The position numbers and the translations under genes were made by a program. From NCBI GenBank assembly GCA_000934385.1, contig KN880433.1:310001-374000 (forward strand): DNA of 64,000 nt, in the 5' to 3' direction. How positions within the stretch are numbered: position 1 is the stretch's first letter; each line of letters starts with the position of its first letter. Shown here piece by piece: positions 35,261-47,643 of this stretch. Source of the stretch: Cylindrobasidium torrendii FP15055 ss-10 (taxonomy: Eukaryota > Basidiomycota > Agaricomycetes > Agaricales > Physalacriaceae). Below the pieces are notes generated by a model that saw only the letters and a program-made list of their open reading frames with translations, made no database searches and was not told where the DNA came from.

Positions 35261-36543
35261 TTACAAGGCGTTCGGTATCGTCGACTTCTTGTCCACATGC
35301 TTGGGAGCGTTGGGATCTTGCTTCCAGCCAATCTGAAGTTTTATGAGAATAGGGGATTGCAAAAGGTCGTCGCAGCCGTACAAAAAATACAACTTGGAAC
35401 GTCGCTGGGACTGTGCCATCCTCGTTACCATGCATCTCTTTGTATATGGCTGATGCCGCCGTGAGGGTATCACGGTGGACAAACGAGCGTCTGGAACTGC
35501 GTCAACACATAGAGAATTGAGGACACAAACAACTTACCGCCCAGAGACGGCATTTCCCTCACCCATGTCCCGGAGGTCGTCCATGAGCTCCCACATCGAA
35601 GGGTAAGATACTTGGATTTCATCGAGATCGACAGTGAGAAGGTGGAAGCCCGCGCGCCCCAGTAAGTTGGATACATCGCGTGTGTCTAGAAAGCTCAATC
35701 AGGGATATTGTGGGACGCAGGTAACATACCGGTCAGTGGTGATATGTGGGGGGCTATGCCACCTTCTCGGTCAACCTGAGCAAGTTGGAGGGCCGTTCTA
35801 TGTTGCTGTCAGGACCAGCACAACTTCCCAGCCAGAAATACGTGCCGCAATTCGAATAGGGTCTCTCCTCCAAACATGGCACCGAGGAAGGGAGCATCTG
35901 GTTTTAGTGCTCGGTTTATTTGGACAAACATTCCTGTACCGAGTTGGTCATAACGCCGTGCATGAGGTGAACCACGCACCAGGGAGGTCGTTGATCCATT
36001 GCAAACTTAGACATGATACAGCCGCATCCATGGAATTTGGTTCGACGACCTGGAGAAGGTCCTCTTCGTCCGCATGAATCCGTTGGACTGGCACATTGAA
36101 CGCGTTTTCGGAGTCCCGGTGAAGAAGCTTTTCTGGAGACTATTGAGATTGCGTGTGGTTCATGTTGAACCTGGTGTTACCACTCGACTCCAGCATCAAG
36201 ACGCTGCCCACCGTCTCAGGCTGGAGAAGACGCGTGAAGTGACCGGCACCAGAGCCTACGTCGACAACCTTGGGAAACTTGCGCTTGATATCCTGCGAAA
36301 AGGATGAAGGAGCGCTCACTAGGGCACTAGGGCACTTACCTCGAAACGTTCCAATAATCTGTCTGCTATTTCGTCACGGAGATAATCCACCGTCCGGCTC
36401 GTCTCCCCATTGTTCTTGAGTGCTGCTCTGTCCTTCTGGAGCCGCTTGACGCTTTTGTCGAATACGTTGTACGGATTGACCGAGTTTGGTGCCAGTGAGG
36501 CAAGTCCGCGTCCTGGACGACGCGCAAAGCGAAGTGGAAGCAT
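35261..36543 (-). CDS. NDUFAF5: mitochondrial complex I assembly methyltransferase-like protein NDUFAF5
   Basis: SAM-dependent Rossmann protein of the mitochondrial matrix. Its animal homologue hydroxylates an arginine of complex I subunit NDUFS7 during assembly. The N-terminus is basic (MLPLRFARRPGRG), as expected for mitochondrial import, followed by NVFDKSVKRLQKDRAA. The SAM motif is VVDVGSGAGHFTRLL. Further family landmarks: AAVSCLSLQWINDLPG, PFLGAMFGGETLFELR, TALQLAQVDREGG, TRDVSNLLGRAGFHLLTVD, and VPATFQ joined across an intron to IGWKQDPNAP. It ends at TAA after STIPNAL. About six short introns were resolved in phase. The start ATG at 36543 is only about 60 bp from the start of the divergent zinc-finger gene. 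Confidence 0.88.
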
Positions 36544-36603
36544 CAAGCAGGCATGTAGGTTGATCGCTCGGCAGTTTCCGCGGGTCCTTGGCCATCGTCT
36601 CCG

Positions 36604-39600
36604 ATGTCCCACAATGGACAAATCTGGAAGGGCGGCGCTATGCAATTCACGTCGGTGGAGGAGGCGGCCAATGTCGTTCACCTCGCTGAGCAGGCATTCT
36701 TAAACACGATTCACGAGAAGCGACGCGTTGCGTATGATGGGTGGCAGGCAGCGTACAGCGAATTCCTATTTCTCATGTAAACTTGGCTGATGCGAGAATC
36801 AGGCAGGAAATGGTGAAGATGGACAAAGACCCGTATGTTCCACTCGATGCTATTGCGAAATGGATTATCCAACACAAAGTGCTTGCAGCGTCGCCCGAAC
36901 TGCCCTGCGGGTGAATTTGCAGACTACCGTCCTTCCTACGGTCCGTGCAAGGACGCTGGATGAGTTGAATGCGCAACGGATACTACAGCAAAATCTACAG
37001 GAAGCGCAAGGGTATCAAGCCCTTAGACGGGATCTCATGGTCAGGGTGAAGGCTGGATGGGATGCGTCGTGAGTTTTATTCGTGTTGAGCTGTTTCCATC
37101 TTAACATAAGAAAAGGTGCAATATGATGAAGCTACAGGGGCATCCGTACGCGTACTCCCTGCAAGAACTATGTGATTCTTACGACAAGCACAGAAAACTG
37201 CAGCAAGCGGATCAGGCAGGCTTACAGCGCGACGCGGAGCTGCACAGACTCTACGAGGAATTGAAGAAAACTCAAGAGCAGAACGTGCAGCCTGCCGCTC
37301 CCCCATCAGCACCTCCTACGCCCGTTGACACCCTTGTGCGTCTTGCAGAACGCACGCTCTCACATTATCGCTCACTGTTTGGCAGGTCAGCCCAGCAATT
37401 CAAGGTGGCCCACAAACACCAACAACGCGTCAGCCACAGCATCCCCTATCACAACCGACAGTAGCACAAAGCCATCACACACAGTCACACACTATTCACA
37501 ACCCCGGTGAGCCTTAATCGCAACTCTTGCGCGTCCGCTAAACATCTTTCAGCACCAACTTTGCATTATGATACATTCAGTCTCAATGCTGCACTACCCG
37601 CGGATCCATCGGTAAATTTGGGTGTACTTCTCTTATGCGCACACTTTAATTCTTCCTAGTTCACGCGAGTGGATAGTTTGTTCGATCCAGAAGGTCTGTA
37701 CAAACGTCACGCTAGCCTGATGGCAATACTCATTACTTCCAGTGACTCTACCTATCATTGACAAGATGCGTAGAGACTCGTCCATGCATGCAGAAGCCTA
37801 CAATGGATATTCCTTTACTAAGTTCCCCAACGGCGAGATAGTCGTCCGTGACCACTACCACTCGCGGGAATATACCGTAATAGCTCCCCTGCGGAGTACT
37901 CAGACTACATCCTCGTCCAGAACCAGCGGTTCGACAACTGCCAATCAAGCTGGCCCGTCTGGTTTGAATCGCGCTATTCCGTCATCAGTGCCAACCCCAG
38001 TCGCTTCGTCAGTCCAGCAATCGACGTCGTACAGACCACATGTGCCGACGAAGCAAGCTTCACGCACGCCTCCGGCGCAATCATCTTTCACAAGTCTCTC
38101 CACGTCAAATCATCCACCACCACCCAGGCATTTTCCTACTGCCACCTCTATGGCTCAAGCAGGTCCTTCGAATCCCGATCGGGCCTCCAATCCTGCACAT
38201 CAACAAGAATTTGGTAAAGGGCAGTCCCGTCCACAGTCAGCAAACCCGCAACCTCCTCGTCCACTTTCGCAGCCTGCAGCACCGCCTACACAACCACAAT
38301 ATGTACCCCCTGTGCAGGTTAGCGTTTCACCCGCTCAGAACGTATCCGCGCGGTCTCGCGATGATGCTGGCCAATCCATATCTGCGCCACCGCCATCAAG
38401 CAAGCAAGGCAAGCAAGCCTTGCCACGGCCCTCGTCACTATCTGTCGCGCCTAGAAAGGGCACATTGGCGCAGGATCTACTTCGAGCGCTTCTTCCAAAG
38501 CGGGCACGATCAGAAGATGACACGAGTGGACCAGTGGCCAAGGTGCAAGTCGTGGAACGTGATGGTCGACCTGAAGCACTACCTGCGCTCAAGGTGAACG
38601 ATTCTCACCCCACAGAAGTCCAGAGTCAGCTTGCAACCACGGGGCAAGTTGCGGATAGAGCTGAGCCGCGACCTGCATCTGCATCTGCGGTGAATAGTGC
38701 AGGTACAAGCACGTCCAATTCATTGGCTCCTACGGTACCTCCGGGATACCGACCGTTCAACCAGACGACAATTTATTCGGATCCAAGCGTGCAAGCTGCG
38801 GTGGCCGTAAATTTACGTCCGCCGCCCGAACTGTCGCCGTTGTCCACTGCCCAGTTTGTTCAAGTCACAGAGCCTTCACTACCTGCCAATGCTGTGGCAA
38901 GCTCTTCAAGAGTAACTACGGACACTTTCATACCCGAGCAGCCTGGTCATCCCAACGATTCAAACTTGCCGTCGAGGTCGGTTTCAGTGCAGGAAGCGCC
39001 GCTGTTCTTGCCGTCTTCACCTAGGTCGTCCATTGTCAGTGTGGAGAAAGTGCCCTCTGAGAGCAGCGATTCGGAGGATGAGCCGAGCGGTGGAGGGAAA
39101 GAAGTCAATGCTGTCGGAGGCGCGGGTCGTGAGTTTGCCGGACGGGTGCTGAAGCAAGTGTTTGTGGAAATGCCTCGACCGCCAGATTGGGTGCACACGC
39201 ATTTGCAACGCATGCGCGAAGAGGCAGAAGTCGAAAAAAGTAAGATCACGCAACTGAATGCAGCGACAACTTCTAACTTGTGTATGATAGGTCTTTTTGT
39301 GAGCATGAACATGACGAATGGAGGTTCGCGGAGTCCTGTTTTCTAGCTGTATACCATGATTATTAACATATGGTTTTTTCTTGAGACGATGGCGAGGAAG
39401 ATGCGTTAAGGGAAGCTATGACACGGTTGAGGCGCAGTTCTTGTTGCTGGACAGATTGCAACGCTGTTTTGAATTGCCCAGAGCGTCTACGAAGACATTT
39501 ATTACTGCACGACGGGACAAGACAGCAGGGCAGTGAGGTCAGTGTGAACCGGAACCTCAAGTGGGATGGTGTATTGACTTGGCATAGGGATGGAAATGCA

Positions 39601-40435
39601 GATGGAAGGGCTGCAACCAAAAATTCAAAGGATCGTTGGATGAATTCAATCAGCATCTGGCCCGTCACGCATTTTTCCCGATATTCTGTCCATTCGAGGG
39701 TTCGTGATGTACTCACTCCGTCGAAAGAAAATCTGAACTTTGGGTAGGTTGCAAAAAGAGATCCCAGGAGGCTCGAGAATACTTCGACCATCTCTGCGAG
39801 TCGCACTGGCGCAATGGGTCTGAATTGAAGGCTTCGAGCGACCCTACCGAGCCCGTGCCGCTCGAGATCAAGGACCTGCCGAGTGTGATGCCTGTCTACA
39901 AACGCCCTGTGCGCGGACATGAGATTACGGCTGCCCGACATACCCAACTTCGGGAAGAGGTGTGTCTCGTTCTCTGGACGGCGGAATTGGGAAGTTCTGA
40001 TGACGGGGGCGGTAGGTCTACGAATCAATCTTTGGGAAGAGCGCCGATGCCGGTGTCGATGCGCCGATCCTGAAGAGCGCACCGACGCTGGAGGAGACGC
40101 ACGTACGGCATCGGTACGAGTATCTCAATGAAGGCCTTGGCGAATGGGAAGTGAGTGAGGGAGTGAATCCGGCGAGGCTGGCCGAACTGGAGTCGCACCT
40201 TGCGCCGAAATTGATAAGGGATGGCGAGCTGGTGCTGTGGCCGCCCGAAGGGACAGAGGGTGTGCGAGTGGAAAATGGAATGCCGTACTGGGTTAGACCA
40301 GAATTCATCTTGGACGAGGAAGAAGTGCAGAATGCAGATGGTGAGGGTGCTCTTGTGGAGGCACCTCGAGGTGCTCAAGCGGCACACAGCGGGCCACATA
40401 TCGAGGTGATAGATGTTGATGCTCTGGACGATTGA
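36604..40435 (+). CDS. large C2H2 zinc-finger protein with disordered middle region
   Basis: I do not recognise a named orthologue. The N-terminus (MSHNGQIWKGGAMQFTSVEE) is helical, and a Gln/Leu-rich coiled-coil-like stretch follows (ELNAQRILQQNLQEAQGYQA). The middle, about 37,300-39,200, is a long Ser/Pro/Gln-rich disordered region. The C-terminal part (39,400-39,840) carries three C2H2-like fingers: CCWTDCNAVLNCPERLRRHLL, then CRWKGCNQKFKGSL with DEFNQHLARH, then CPFEGCKKRSQEAREYF with DHLCESH. It ends with an acidic tail. Fingers plus disorder suggest a nuclear, DNA-binding or regulatory role. The join between the disordered exon (ending about 39240) and the finger exon (from about 39388) is not settled: a single 148-bp intron keeps phase, but the fingers could be a separate gene. 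Confidence 0.6.
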
Positions 40436-40859
40436 AACTTGTCTAATTATCCGTAATGGCTGTCATCTATGTTTTTGTTTTCTTTTGAATATCACTGTGT
40501 ATCTATGAAGCCAACATCGTGTAGGCAAGCACGCGTCGGTGGTGTGTGAGCTGATTGAATTCGGCAGCAAATTCTCGGTTGTCATAACCACAAACATTTC
40601 CTCGTTACAGGCACGGACGGCTCTGGGCTGCAGTTTTGCCTGTTTTCGTGGCATGTCGAGCATATCCCGAGGGCTCGCTCACCCGGCGCTGCTAGTTTTG
40701 GAAACAGGCGCGCAGGTCTGGCCGCCGTCAGGCTCGGGAATCGAACCGGCGGGACCAATACGCGCGATCAAAGTGTGATGTGATCGTCAGCGGAGCATTC
40801 ACTGGTCTATTCAGTACATTGAACATCGAATTCCCACTTTCTTTTTACCATCCCACACG

Positions 40860-43800
40860 ATGTCGGGCACTATCCAAGGTGCGGCTACGACGTTCACGCG
40901 TTGCGTGAATCTACTAAGCACGCCGTAGGCCCAGCGTATCTGTCTACGCACGCAGCGGAGGTCACGCTCTCTGAAATCCGACCTATCAAACTCAACTCAG
41001 ACGCCCTTGTCTGCATCAACGTGCTACTAGACGAGTTCCTGTACGATGTTCTGCGAACCGCACAAAGCATTACAACAGAGAAACTGCGTACGGGTCTGCT
41101 CGGCGTGCTACCGACTACACTTGGAAAGGAGGCGCTCCTGGAAGCCGAGGTCGAGCTTCGGTCGTATCGGGAACGTAACACAGGCAGACAACTGGCGGAC
41201 GACGATAGGGATACATTCGACTTGAATTATGCGTTTGAGGTGCGTACTGGCTGTGTTATCTTGGCTTGCTGTGTTTAAGCTTTTGCAGCTCCTCAAACTC
41301 AAGTGTACCGCGTATTCCACGCTCAACGAGACGGACGAGGATCCCATGGCGGAAAGGCGGTTGGAAGAACGTATGGGCGGCCGTTCTCCCGCGACCGCCC
41401 TTGTTGCCCAGGCGTCGTTGTACTTGACTGCCATCCTTGAGTGAGTGCTCCGATCTTGTTCAGCGCATACATTGCTCATAATTTCTAGGGCCATCTGCGA
41501 GTAAGGTCTTGCATACAAGTGCTACGAAGTTCTTAACATCCAACAGACATATCCTTTCGAATGTGGGGCGCGTTGCGTCTCGCGATAGCAGCAAGTCGCT
41601 CGCGACTGTGCCAGATCTGTTCACTGCGCTATGCGAGGACGACGCCATCTACGGTCTTTTCAAGACGATGAACGGTACGGGTGCTTATCTCAAAATGCGA
41701 GTGTGGGGCCTAATTGTTCGTCAGTGTATTCTGAGATTGAAGAAATGTCGAAAGCTCCGAAGGTTCGCCGCTCCAAATCTCTAAACCGGGCAGACAGCAA
41801 GATGTCGAAGGCGACCTCCAGGGCTTCTTCGCCGTACCAGGAAAGCAGTTCTCAACTGTCGTCGGACGCCCATGGAAGCCCGTCAGGATCGCGGACGTCG
41901 CTAGACAAACGGTCGATGAAAAAGCTCGCGCCTCGCGCATCGAGCGACACAGTGCACACAACCACTGGGAGGTCCGATTCGGCACTGTCTGAGGAGACCC
42001 AACAGACGTGGTCCGCGTACCAAGAGTTCGAAGACGTGCGTGATTGATTGGCCGTACACGACTGCATGCGCTTGGTTTCTGATGGGGCTACTTTTCAGGA
42101 CGCGTCCCTCGCCGAATTCGACGACCTCATGCGTTCGACTTCCACCATGAAGGTGTCGCTTACACCAGACCGATTGCGGACTATGGAGGTTCGTTTGGCC
42201 GTGTCCTTCAATCTGCACTATTACAATCATTCACACCCTGAACAGATCCATAAACAAGAAAAAGGGCGTGATCGCCGAGCCCCCCTCTCACAACCTGAAC
42301 CAGAGCTTCCACCTCCGTCCCGAGGGGAACGCCGCCCAACGCTCCGCCACGTCGATTCTATCATCGAGGACGACGAGAGCTCGCCGCCGAGAGAAGTGCC
42401 AACTACACCTGTGCGCAGTCGATCCTCGTCTCTCACTGCACGCAGCCGATCCTCGTCCAACGCCCCCCGTCTGCTCCGAAAGCCTTCAAAAACTGGCCCA
42501 TCTCAGCCCAAGCCCCCGACGCCGCCAGTTCCAATGTACGCTGCTCAGCCAAAGAGAGTGCCGCCGCCCATAGGTGCACCACAGAGCTTTGATCCCAGCC
42601 CCTTTCCTACCAAGACACGGCGCAAGCAAGTCAACCGCGAATCACTCGATCTCGATGCTGTTATGAATGGGTCCGACGACGAGGACATGGCCGACGAGAT
42701 GCCTCAGATACAGTCCCCGCCAAGAACACCGGCAAGCACTCGACGAACACCCAAAGTTTCTGCCACAACTCGTGAACTGATGTCTTTCCTCGACGACGGT
42801 CCGCCAGGCTCAACACCCCGGCCTCCTGTGACTCTCGCCCCAGCGACAACCCCAGCACCCAAGCTATCCAAAGCTGGCCGCGAGCTACTTGATTTCCTCA
42901 ACGAAGGACCGCCAGAAATGATGCAGCCTCCTCCTGGCCCAAGTATTACCTTTGCGGAGAACGAGAAGCCCAGGGGTGGAGGTCGCCTGCAGAGGATGAT
43001 GTCCAAACTATCTTTGAATGGGGACAAGGCACATCATAGCTTGAACCATCAGTCCTCTGATGAATTCCGGCGCCCCTCCGTTGTGCCAACGCCATCCATT
43101 CTGCGGTCCAAGTCGTCAAATGGCAGCCTCGGCATGGCTTCGTTTAGATCTTCTCCTAGGCCTCCACCCCTTTCCCCTCCTGCTTCACCTCAGGATCATC
43201 TCGACTATCTTCCCCGCTACCGGACGCCATCAACGGCAGGCTCAACAGCGTCTAGAACCCCAAAATGGGAACAGCTTTCAGGAGGAGCCATGCCGGCTCC
43301 TCCCACGCCCGCTTCGCAATCCAAGGCCGCCGCGATGATGGGCAACGGCTACGTGAACGGCTCGATCAACGGGCAGCCCCCTACAACTCCTCGCCGGACG
43401 ACTGTCAACGGAGCGACTCACGTCGAAAAAACGCCTGTGCGACCTGATCCCATCAATTCTGTTGTGTATACCCCCCAGCGCACTGCTGTGCCCGTCGTGG
43501 AGCCGCCTGCGCCGGTCGTGGAGCCCCCACAACCTATTGCATCCCCTGCTCCCGAGCCTGTTGTTGAACTCGAACCCAAGGTGGTTTTCGTTCCCGCCGC
43601 GGCGCAAACAGAACCCGAGCCCGAGCCGCCTGTCAAATTTGAAGACAAGGCGCAAGATCTTCGCGCCCTCATGGCCAAGGCAACGACTGCGGAAGAGTGC
43701 AGGCTTATCCTAGAAATGTTCCTCGTTAAGGCTGGTGTGGCTCCAGTGGAGGACGCAGAAGCCAAGTCGGTGGACGCAAACGTCTACCCATCTCCTTCTC

Positions 43801-44036
43801 CCTCTGAACTTGCTCATGAAACAACGCCGACCGACACCATGCTCGAGCAGATGATGGTCGAGTTCTTCTTGGGCTCGGAGGCAGCGGCCCCCGAGGGACC
43901 ACCACTCAGGAAGAAGAAGCACAGCTCGCGTCGATTGAAGGTCTTGCCAGACTACACGTCCGCCCCACCCAGTCCAACACCTTCGGCACGGACGGAGGAC
44001 TATCAGAGGCACCCGGTGATTGTGGAAGCTCTCTAG
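40860..44036 (+). CDS. histone-fold-like N-terminus with long disordered tail, function unknown
   Basis: The N-terminal 200 residues are helical and resemble a histone-fold protein: EIRPIKLNSDALVCINVLLD, EFLYDVLRTAQSI, ALVAQASLYLTAILEAICEH. After this come Ser/Pro-rich, probably disordered regions (42,250-43,650) and a short helical segment near the C-terminus (DKAQDLRALMAKATTAEECR). A repeated short motif, TRELMSFLDDGPPG and GRELLDFLNEGPPE, is likely a linear binding motif. The ATG at 40860 (MSGTIQ) is the likely start, but its join to the next exon is not clean by eye, so the first exon is uncertain. The stop is TAG 44034-44036. I infer a chromatin-associated or scaffold role from the fold only. 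Confidence 0.65.
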
Positions 44037-44283
44037 TGGTTGTTGTCAATGGCCGTCCCCCATTCCCTAGCAATAGTACATACGCTACAATTCGTTCGTC
44101 TTCTCTCTTTCGCTACCCCTACTCTCCTTTGTCTATTGTTACATCTTCTAGAGTGTAGATCTCTCTTGCGATATTTGTTGCCCAACGTTCACTTCTTGAT
44201 TTATTGTTATTTTTTTTTGGTATGTTAGTGTTTCCCTCAAAGTCAATAGGAAATTGTGCTTGCTCGTTGTCATTTTTGGGATA

Positions 44284-44996
44284 TCATTGAACTACTGGTT
44301 GTGATGAGTCGAGTACACGCAGCGTTGGATCTACGTTAGCTACACTGCGAGGCAGGTAAGATACGAACTCTTGCGCATTCGGCGTCGAATCCAACAGTTC
44401 CCATTTATCATCCTCCCCAAGACGGGCCTGCCATGCCCAAAAATCGCTCTCTGTTCGCCCAAGTCCAAGATGCCAACGGCCTACGCGCGCGTACCACGCT
44501 GATTCAGAGGTATTGCACGCAAAAAGCCAATCTTCTGCCTCCTCGTCTCTCCATATTTCCTCGTAAGCCGTCATTTGGCCTGTGGCTGGGTTTACCATGC
44601 TTCCGGATTCAAGGGTGCGTCCATCAGGCAGAGGAACGTTTGTGCCCTCGTCTGAGATGTTGGAGGCATCCTGCAACTTGTTAGCGCCTTTGATGGGGCG
44701 TTAGTGGTGATGTATACCTCAGCTCTAGAGTCTATGACATGTTTGAACGTCGTTTTGTTATCTGTATACGCGAAGTTCAACTTGCTGATTTATTTCTGAC
44801 GATAAGCTCGACCTTTGCTGAAGCGGTGCCCGGCAAATGCCCAATCCAAGGATCCTTTGGATGCAATGTTGAATCGGACGTCGAGAAAGACGTTGGTGTT
44901 TTTGGCGCAAAGGACGATCGTCCGCGTCGGTTCGCTGGCGTCGGCGGGCAGCCAGCGGATGGACTCGCGGAACGAGATGGACATTGGTGCGGTCAT
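44284..44996 (-). CDS. HRI1: HRI1 family protein
   Basis: Fungal protein of unknown biochemical role; in budding yeast HRI1 was found through interaction with Hrr25 kinase. The N-terminus (MTAPMSISFRESIRWLPADA, then EPTRTIVLCAKNTNVFLDVR and LDWAFAG) and the C-terminal half (NPATGQMTAYEEIWRDEE, AWYARVGRWHLGLGR, FWAWQARLGEDDKWELL) match the conserved HRI1 beta-barrel halves. Three exons join in phase through introns of about 31 and 41 bp. The start is the ATG at 44996 and the stop is at 44284. At about 210 residues the length fits. It is divergent from the secreted phosphoesterase; the 270-bp gap holds that gene's TATA box. Confidence 0.82.
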
Positions 44997-45220
44997 GTGA
45001 CAACATCTCCAAGTTTATCGGAAACAAGATTTACGCAAAGAGCGTGTATTTGATTTCATATTTAATTTAAGCCTAAATCCACGCCAAAAGCTTAACTTGG
45101 GCGCCGGCCTGGCCGTTCTATCTTGAAATCCCAACAAGCGGCTACCAATCAGCACATGCGGATTGGGAACCACAAGATACCTGGTTTTCCCACACTTCCA
45201 GCGCTCCTCGTGCTCCACTC

Positions 45221-45228
45221 TATATAAG
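45221..45228 (+). promoter_or_regulatory. TATA box of the secreted phosphoesterase
   Basis: TATATAAG lies 39-46 nt upstream of the ATG at 45267, close enough to imply a very short 5' leader. Confidence 0.55.
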
Positions 45229-45266
45229 GATGAGTGCGCGAGGACGCTCTTCTGTTTGCTACCCGC

Positions 45267-46838
45267 ATGTTGTTCCCGGCCATCGCAATTTTTGTAGCGT
45301 CGGCCACTGGTGTGGTCGAGGCTGCTACAGCCATCGTACGCATTCACAGTACAACGAAGGACATCGGGCTGATTTGAGGTACTAGGAATGGGCAGCACCT
45401 GGTACAGGACCACTTGAGCAGACGGCGAACTATGTCGGCTTCTCCAACGACACGCTCGACGACTATGTCGATATCGTCCCCGGTGTTGTGTTCGACCGTT
45501 TCGTGCAGATCTGGTTTGAGAACACAGACTTCAATGTTTGTTTTCGCGGATGCACGCGTCTATTTACTGATAGATATCTCCAAGACGGCCGCGTCGACGT
45601 CGACATTTGCAAAACTGGCTGAACAGGGTCTCACGTTCACGAAATACCATGCCGTGACGCATCCTTCTGAGCCCAACTGTGTGTTCAATTCCAGTAAAAA
45701 ATGAAGCATATCTGACTTGCATACAGATGTCGCAGGCCTCGGCGGTTATCACTGGGGAATGCACGATGATGCGTAGGTTTCCTTTCCATCATTTCGACCC
45801 TGCCTCTCCTCAGCACTCTGGACAGCTTCTATCATGTGCCTCGCAATATCAGCACAATCGTGGACCTGCTCGAAGACAAGAATATCTCATGGGCGACATA
45901 CCAGGAAAATATGCCATCTGTTGCCTACTATGGAGATGGCTTCGAGTCCCACAATTACAATGACCCCAACGAGGACGACTATCCGTACTACGCACGCAAG
46001 CACAACCCGCACATTATCTATGACTCTGTCGTCAGCGTCCCCGAGCGCGCGGCGCGTATCCGCAACCTCAATGATTTTGCCAACGACATCACCAATGGAA
46101 GTCTCCCACAATGGATCTGGGTAACGCCGAACATGGTCAACGATGCCCATGATACAACCATCGACTTTGCGGCATCATGGCTCGAGTACTGGCTCGTGCC
46201 TTTACTGGAAGATGAACGATTCAACAACGAGAAGACCCTCATCTTGGTCACTTTCGACGAGACAGAGAACTATGACATCCAGAACAACATATTCTCTGTC
46301 GTTGTTGGTGCGACACCTCAGAATGATGTTTGATACATCCATAACTCATGGTGATATCAACAGGCGGCGCACTTCCTTCCGAGCTCAAGGGCACGACAGA
46401 CAGCACGTTCTACACTCATTATTCCAGTTTGAGCACTGTTCAAGCTAACTGGGGGCTGGGAAGCTTGGGCAGACAGGACACGAACAAGACTATGTCGAAC
46501 GTCTTCAGCTTCGTTGCCGATGCCACCGGTTACAGCAACAAGGACGTCCCAGAAGCTGAACAGCCGCTCCTCAACCTCACCGAAATCTATGCAGGACCTC
46601 TTAGTATGCTGCCCTACCTCTTTCTTGTTGCCCCTGCTGATAGTCCGGTGTAGATGCTGAGATTTACATCCCATTCTGGGCACCAGACACCAGTGTGGAA
46701 GGTGCGGGAGGTGGCAAAGTGTTTGTCTCTCCAGAGCTCGACACGACGGTGACCATCGACAAGCTGCCCTCTCCCGAGAAAGTCGAGATATCGCCATTTG
46801 AGCTGCCATCGGATACGACGACCCTTCCAGAATATTAA
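45267..46838 (+). CDS. secreted phosphoesterase / acid phosphatase (PF04185 type)
   Basis: Hydrolyses phosphomonoesters outside the cell, like Aspergillus PhoA-type acid phosphatases. A signal peptide (MLFPAIAIFVASATGVVEAA) starts at 45267. The first family motif is FDRFVQIWFENTDF, with the Glu-Asn pair. It continues KYHAVTHPSEPN, then VAGLGGYHWGMHDD across a small intron, ISWATYQENMPS, DWEY-free region NPHIIYDSVV, IWVTPNMVNDAHDTTI, and the metal-site Asp/Glu in LILVTFDETENYD. The last part ends with the Thr/Pro-rich stretch ELPSDTTTLPEY before TAA at 46836-46838. There are at least six short introns, and many Asn-X-Ser/Thr sites fit a glycosylated secreted enzyme. Phosphate-regulated expression is likely in this family but not shown here. 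Confidence 0.86.
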
Positions 46839-46870
46839 GGTAGTCATAGTCGGTGCAGTCTGCGTATTTA

Positions 46871-47643
46871 TTACAGTGGCAATTGTGAAGTCTGTCCTTC
46901 GGTGTCGTCAATTGGCGCGAGCATGACCTGGCCACAATCATCGTGCTCCTCATTTGCATCACCAGTGTCGCTGAGTATAGTTTGTTGACGACAGTTCGGG
47001 CATGTAAAGTCGTCGTTTCCAAACACCAGCGGGAGGATGCATTTATAGTGGAATGCGTGTGAACATGGCGCGACAAAGAGGGCCTGTGCACGGAACATGG
47101 TGTATAAGCCTACGCAAAGGTTATCACAACGCGACATGGGAGACTACTAAAAGGAAATTTGAAGACTCACAGATTGAGCAATCCCCAAATGGACTGGGCT
47201 TCAGCCCCGTCTTGGACAATGGAGGCATGGGCTTTTCTGTCCGTTGAACATAACATGGTGATGGGATGTCAACACTTCGTCGGGAATGGAGGGCTGAAGA
47301 GGAAGAGACGGACGGCCCTGCTCGCACTGGCTATTGCACATCACCGTCACCGTCACAGGCATCTCAAATTAGCTCTCACTGTTGCAAACATTGAAACAGG
47401 CCTTGTTCTCGTCTCTGGCCTCTGTAACTGTCTAGTTGTTGGAGGTGGCGTTGTCGACCTTCTGGATCTCTTCGGCCGCAAAGGAATCTTTCTGAGCTTT
47501 TTCAGCGCTGCGTCGAGGCGCGATGGCGGCGAAGGAATGAAGTCTGTGTCCTCGTCCCACTCTCTTGCTCTTCCATGCCAAGACGAAGTCACGGATTGTC
47601 GATTGTACCCATAGGCGGGCAGCGCTCCCATGTAGAACATCAT
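46871..47643 (-). CDS. RING-H2 protein, Dma1/CHFR-like RING without FHA domain
   Basis: Probable ubiquitin E3. The RING is split by an intron: GDCSICLYTMF joins to RAQALFVAPCSHAFHYKC and then FTCPNCRQQT, giving the Cys/His zinc ligands and the CSHAFHYKC centre seen in fungal Dma1. The N-terminal part (MMFYMGALPAYGYNRQS ... LRKIPLRPKRSRRSTTPPP) is basic, Ser/Pro-rich and probably disordered. Dma1 proteins normally carry an FHA domain before the RING; I see none in the exons joined here or in the 380 bp upstream. The start at 47643 is the first ATG of a pair and could be wrong if an upstream exon exists. The stop is only about 30 bp from the convergent phosphoesterase stop. Confidence 0.7.

Noticed and set aside
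40700..40850. Possible tRNA on the minus strand (GGTTCGATTCC resembles a B box)
   Set aside because: The T-stem does not pair, and I could find no matching acceptor stem or D arm.
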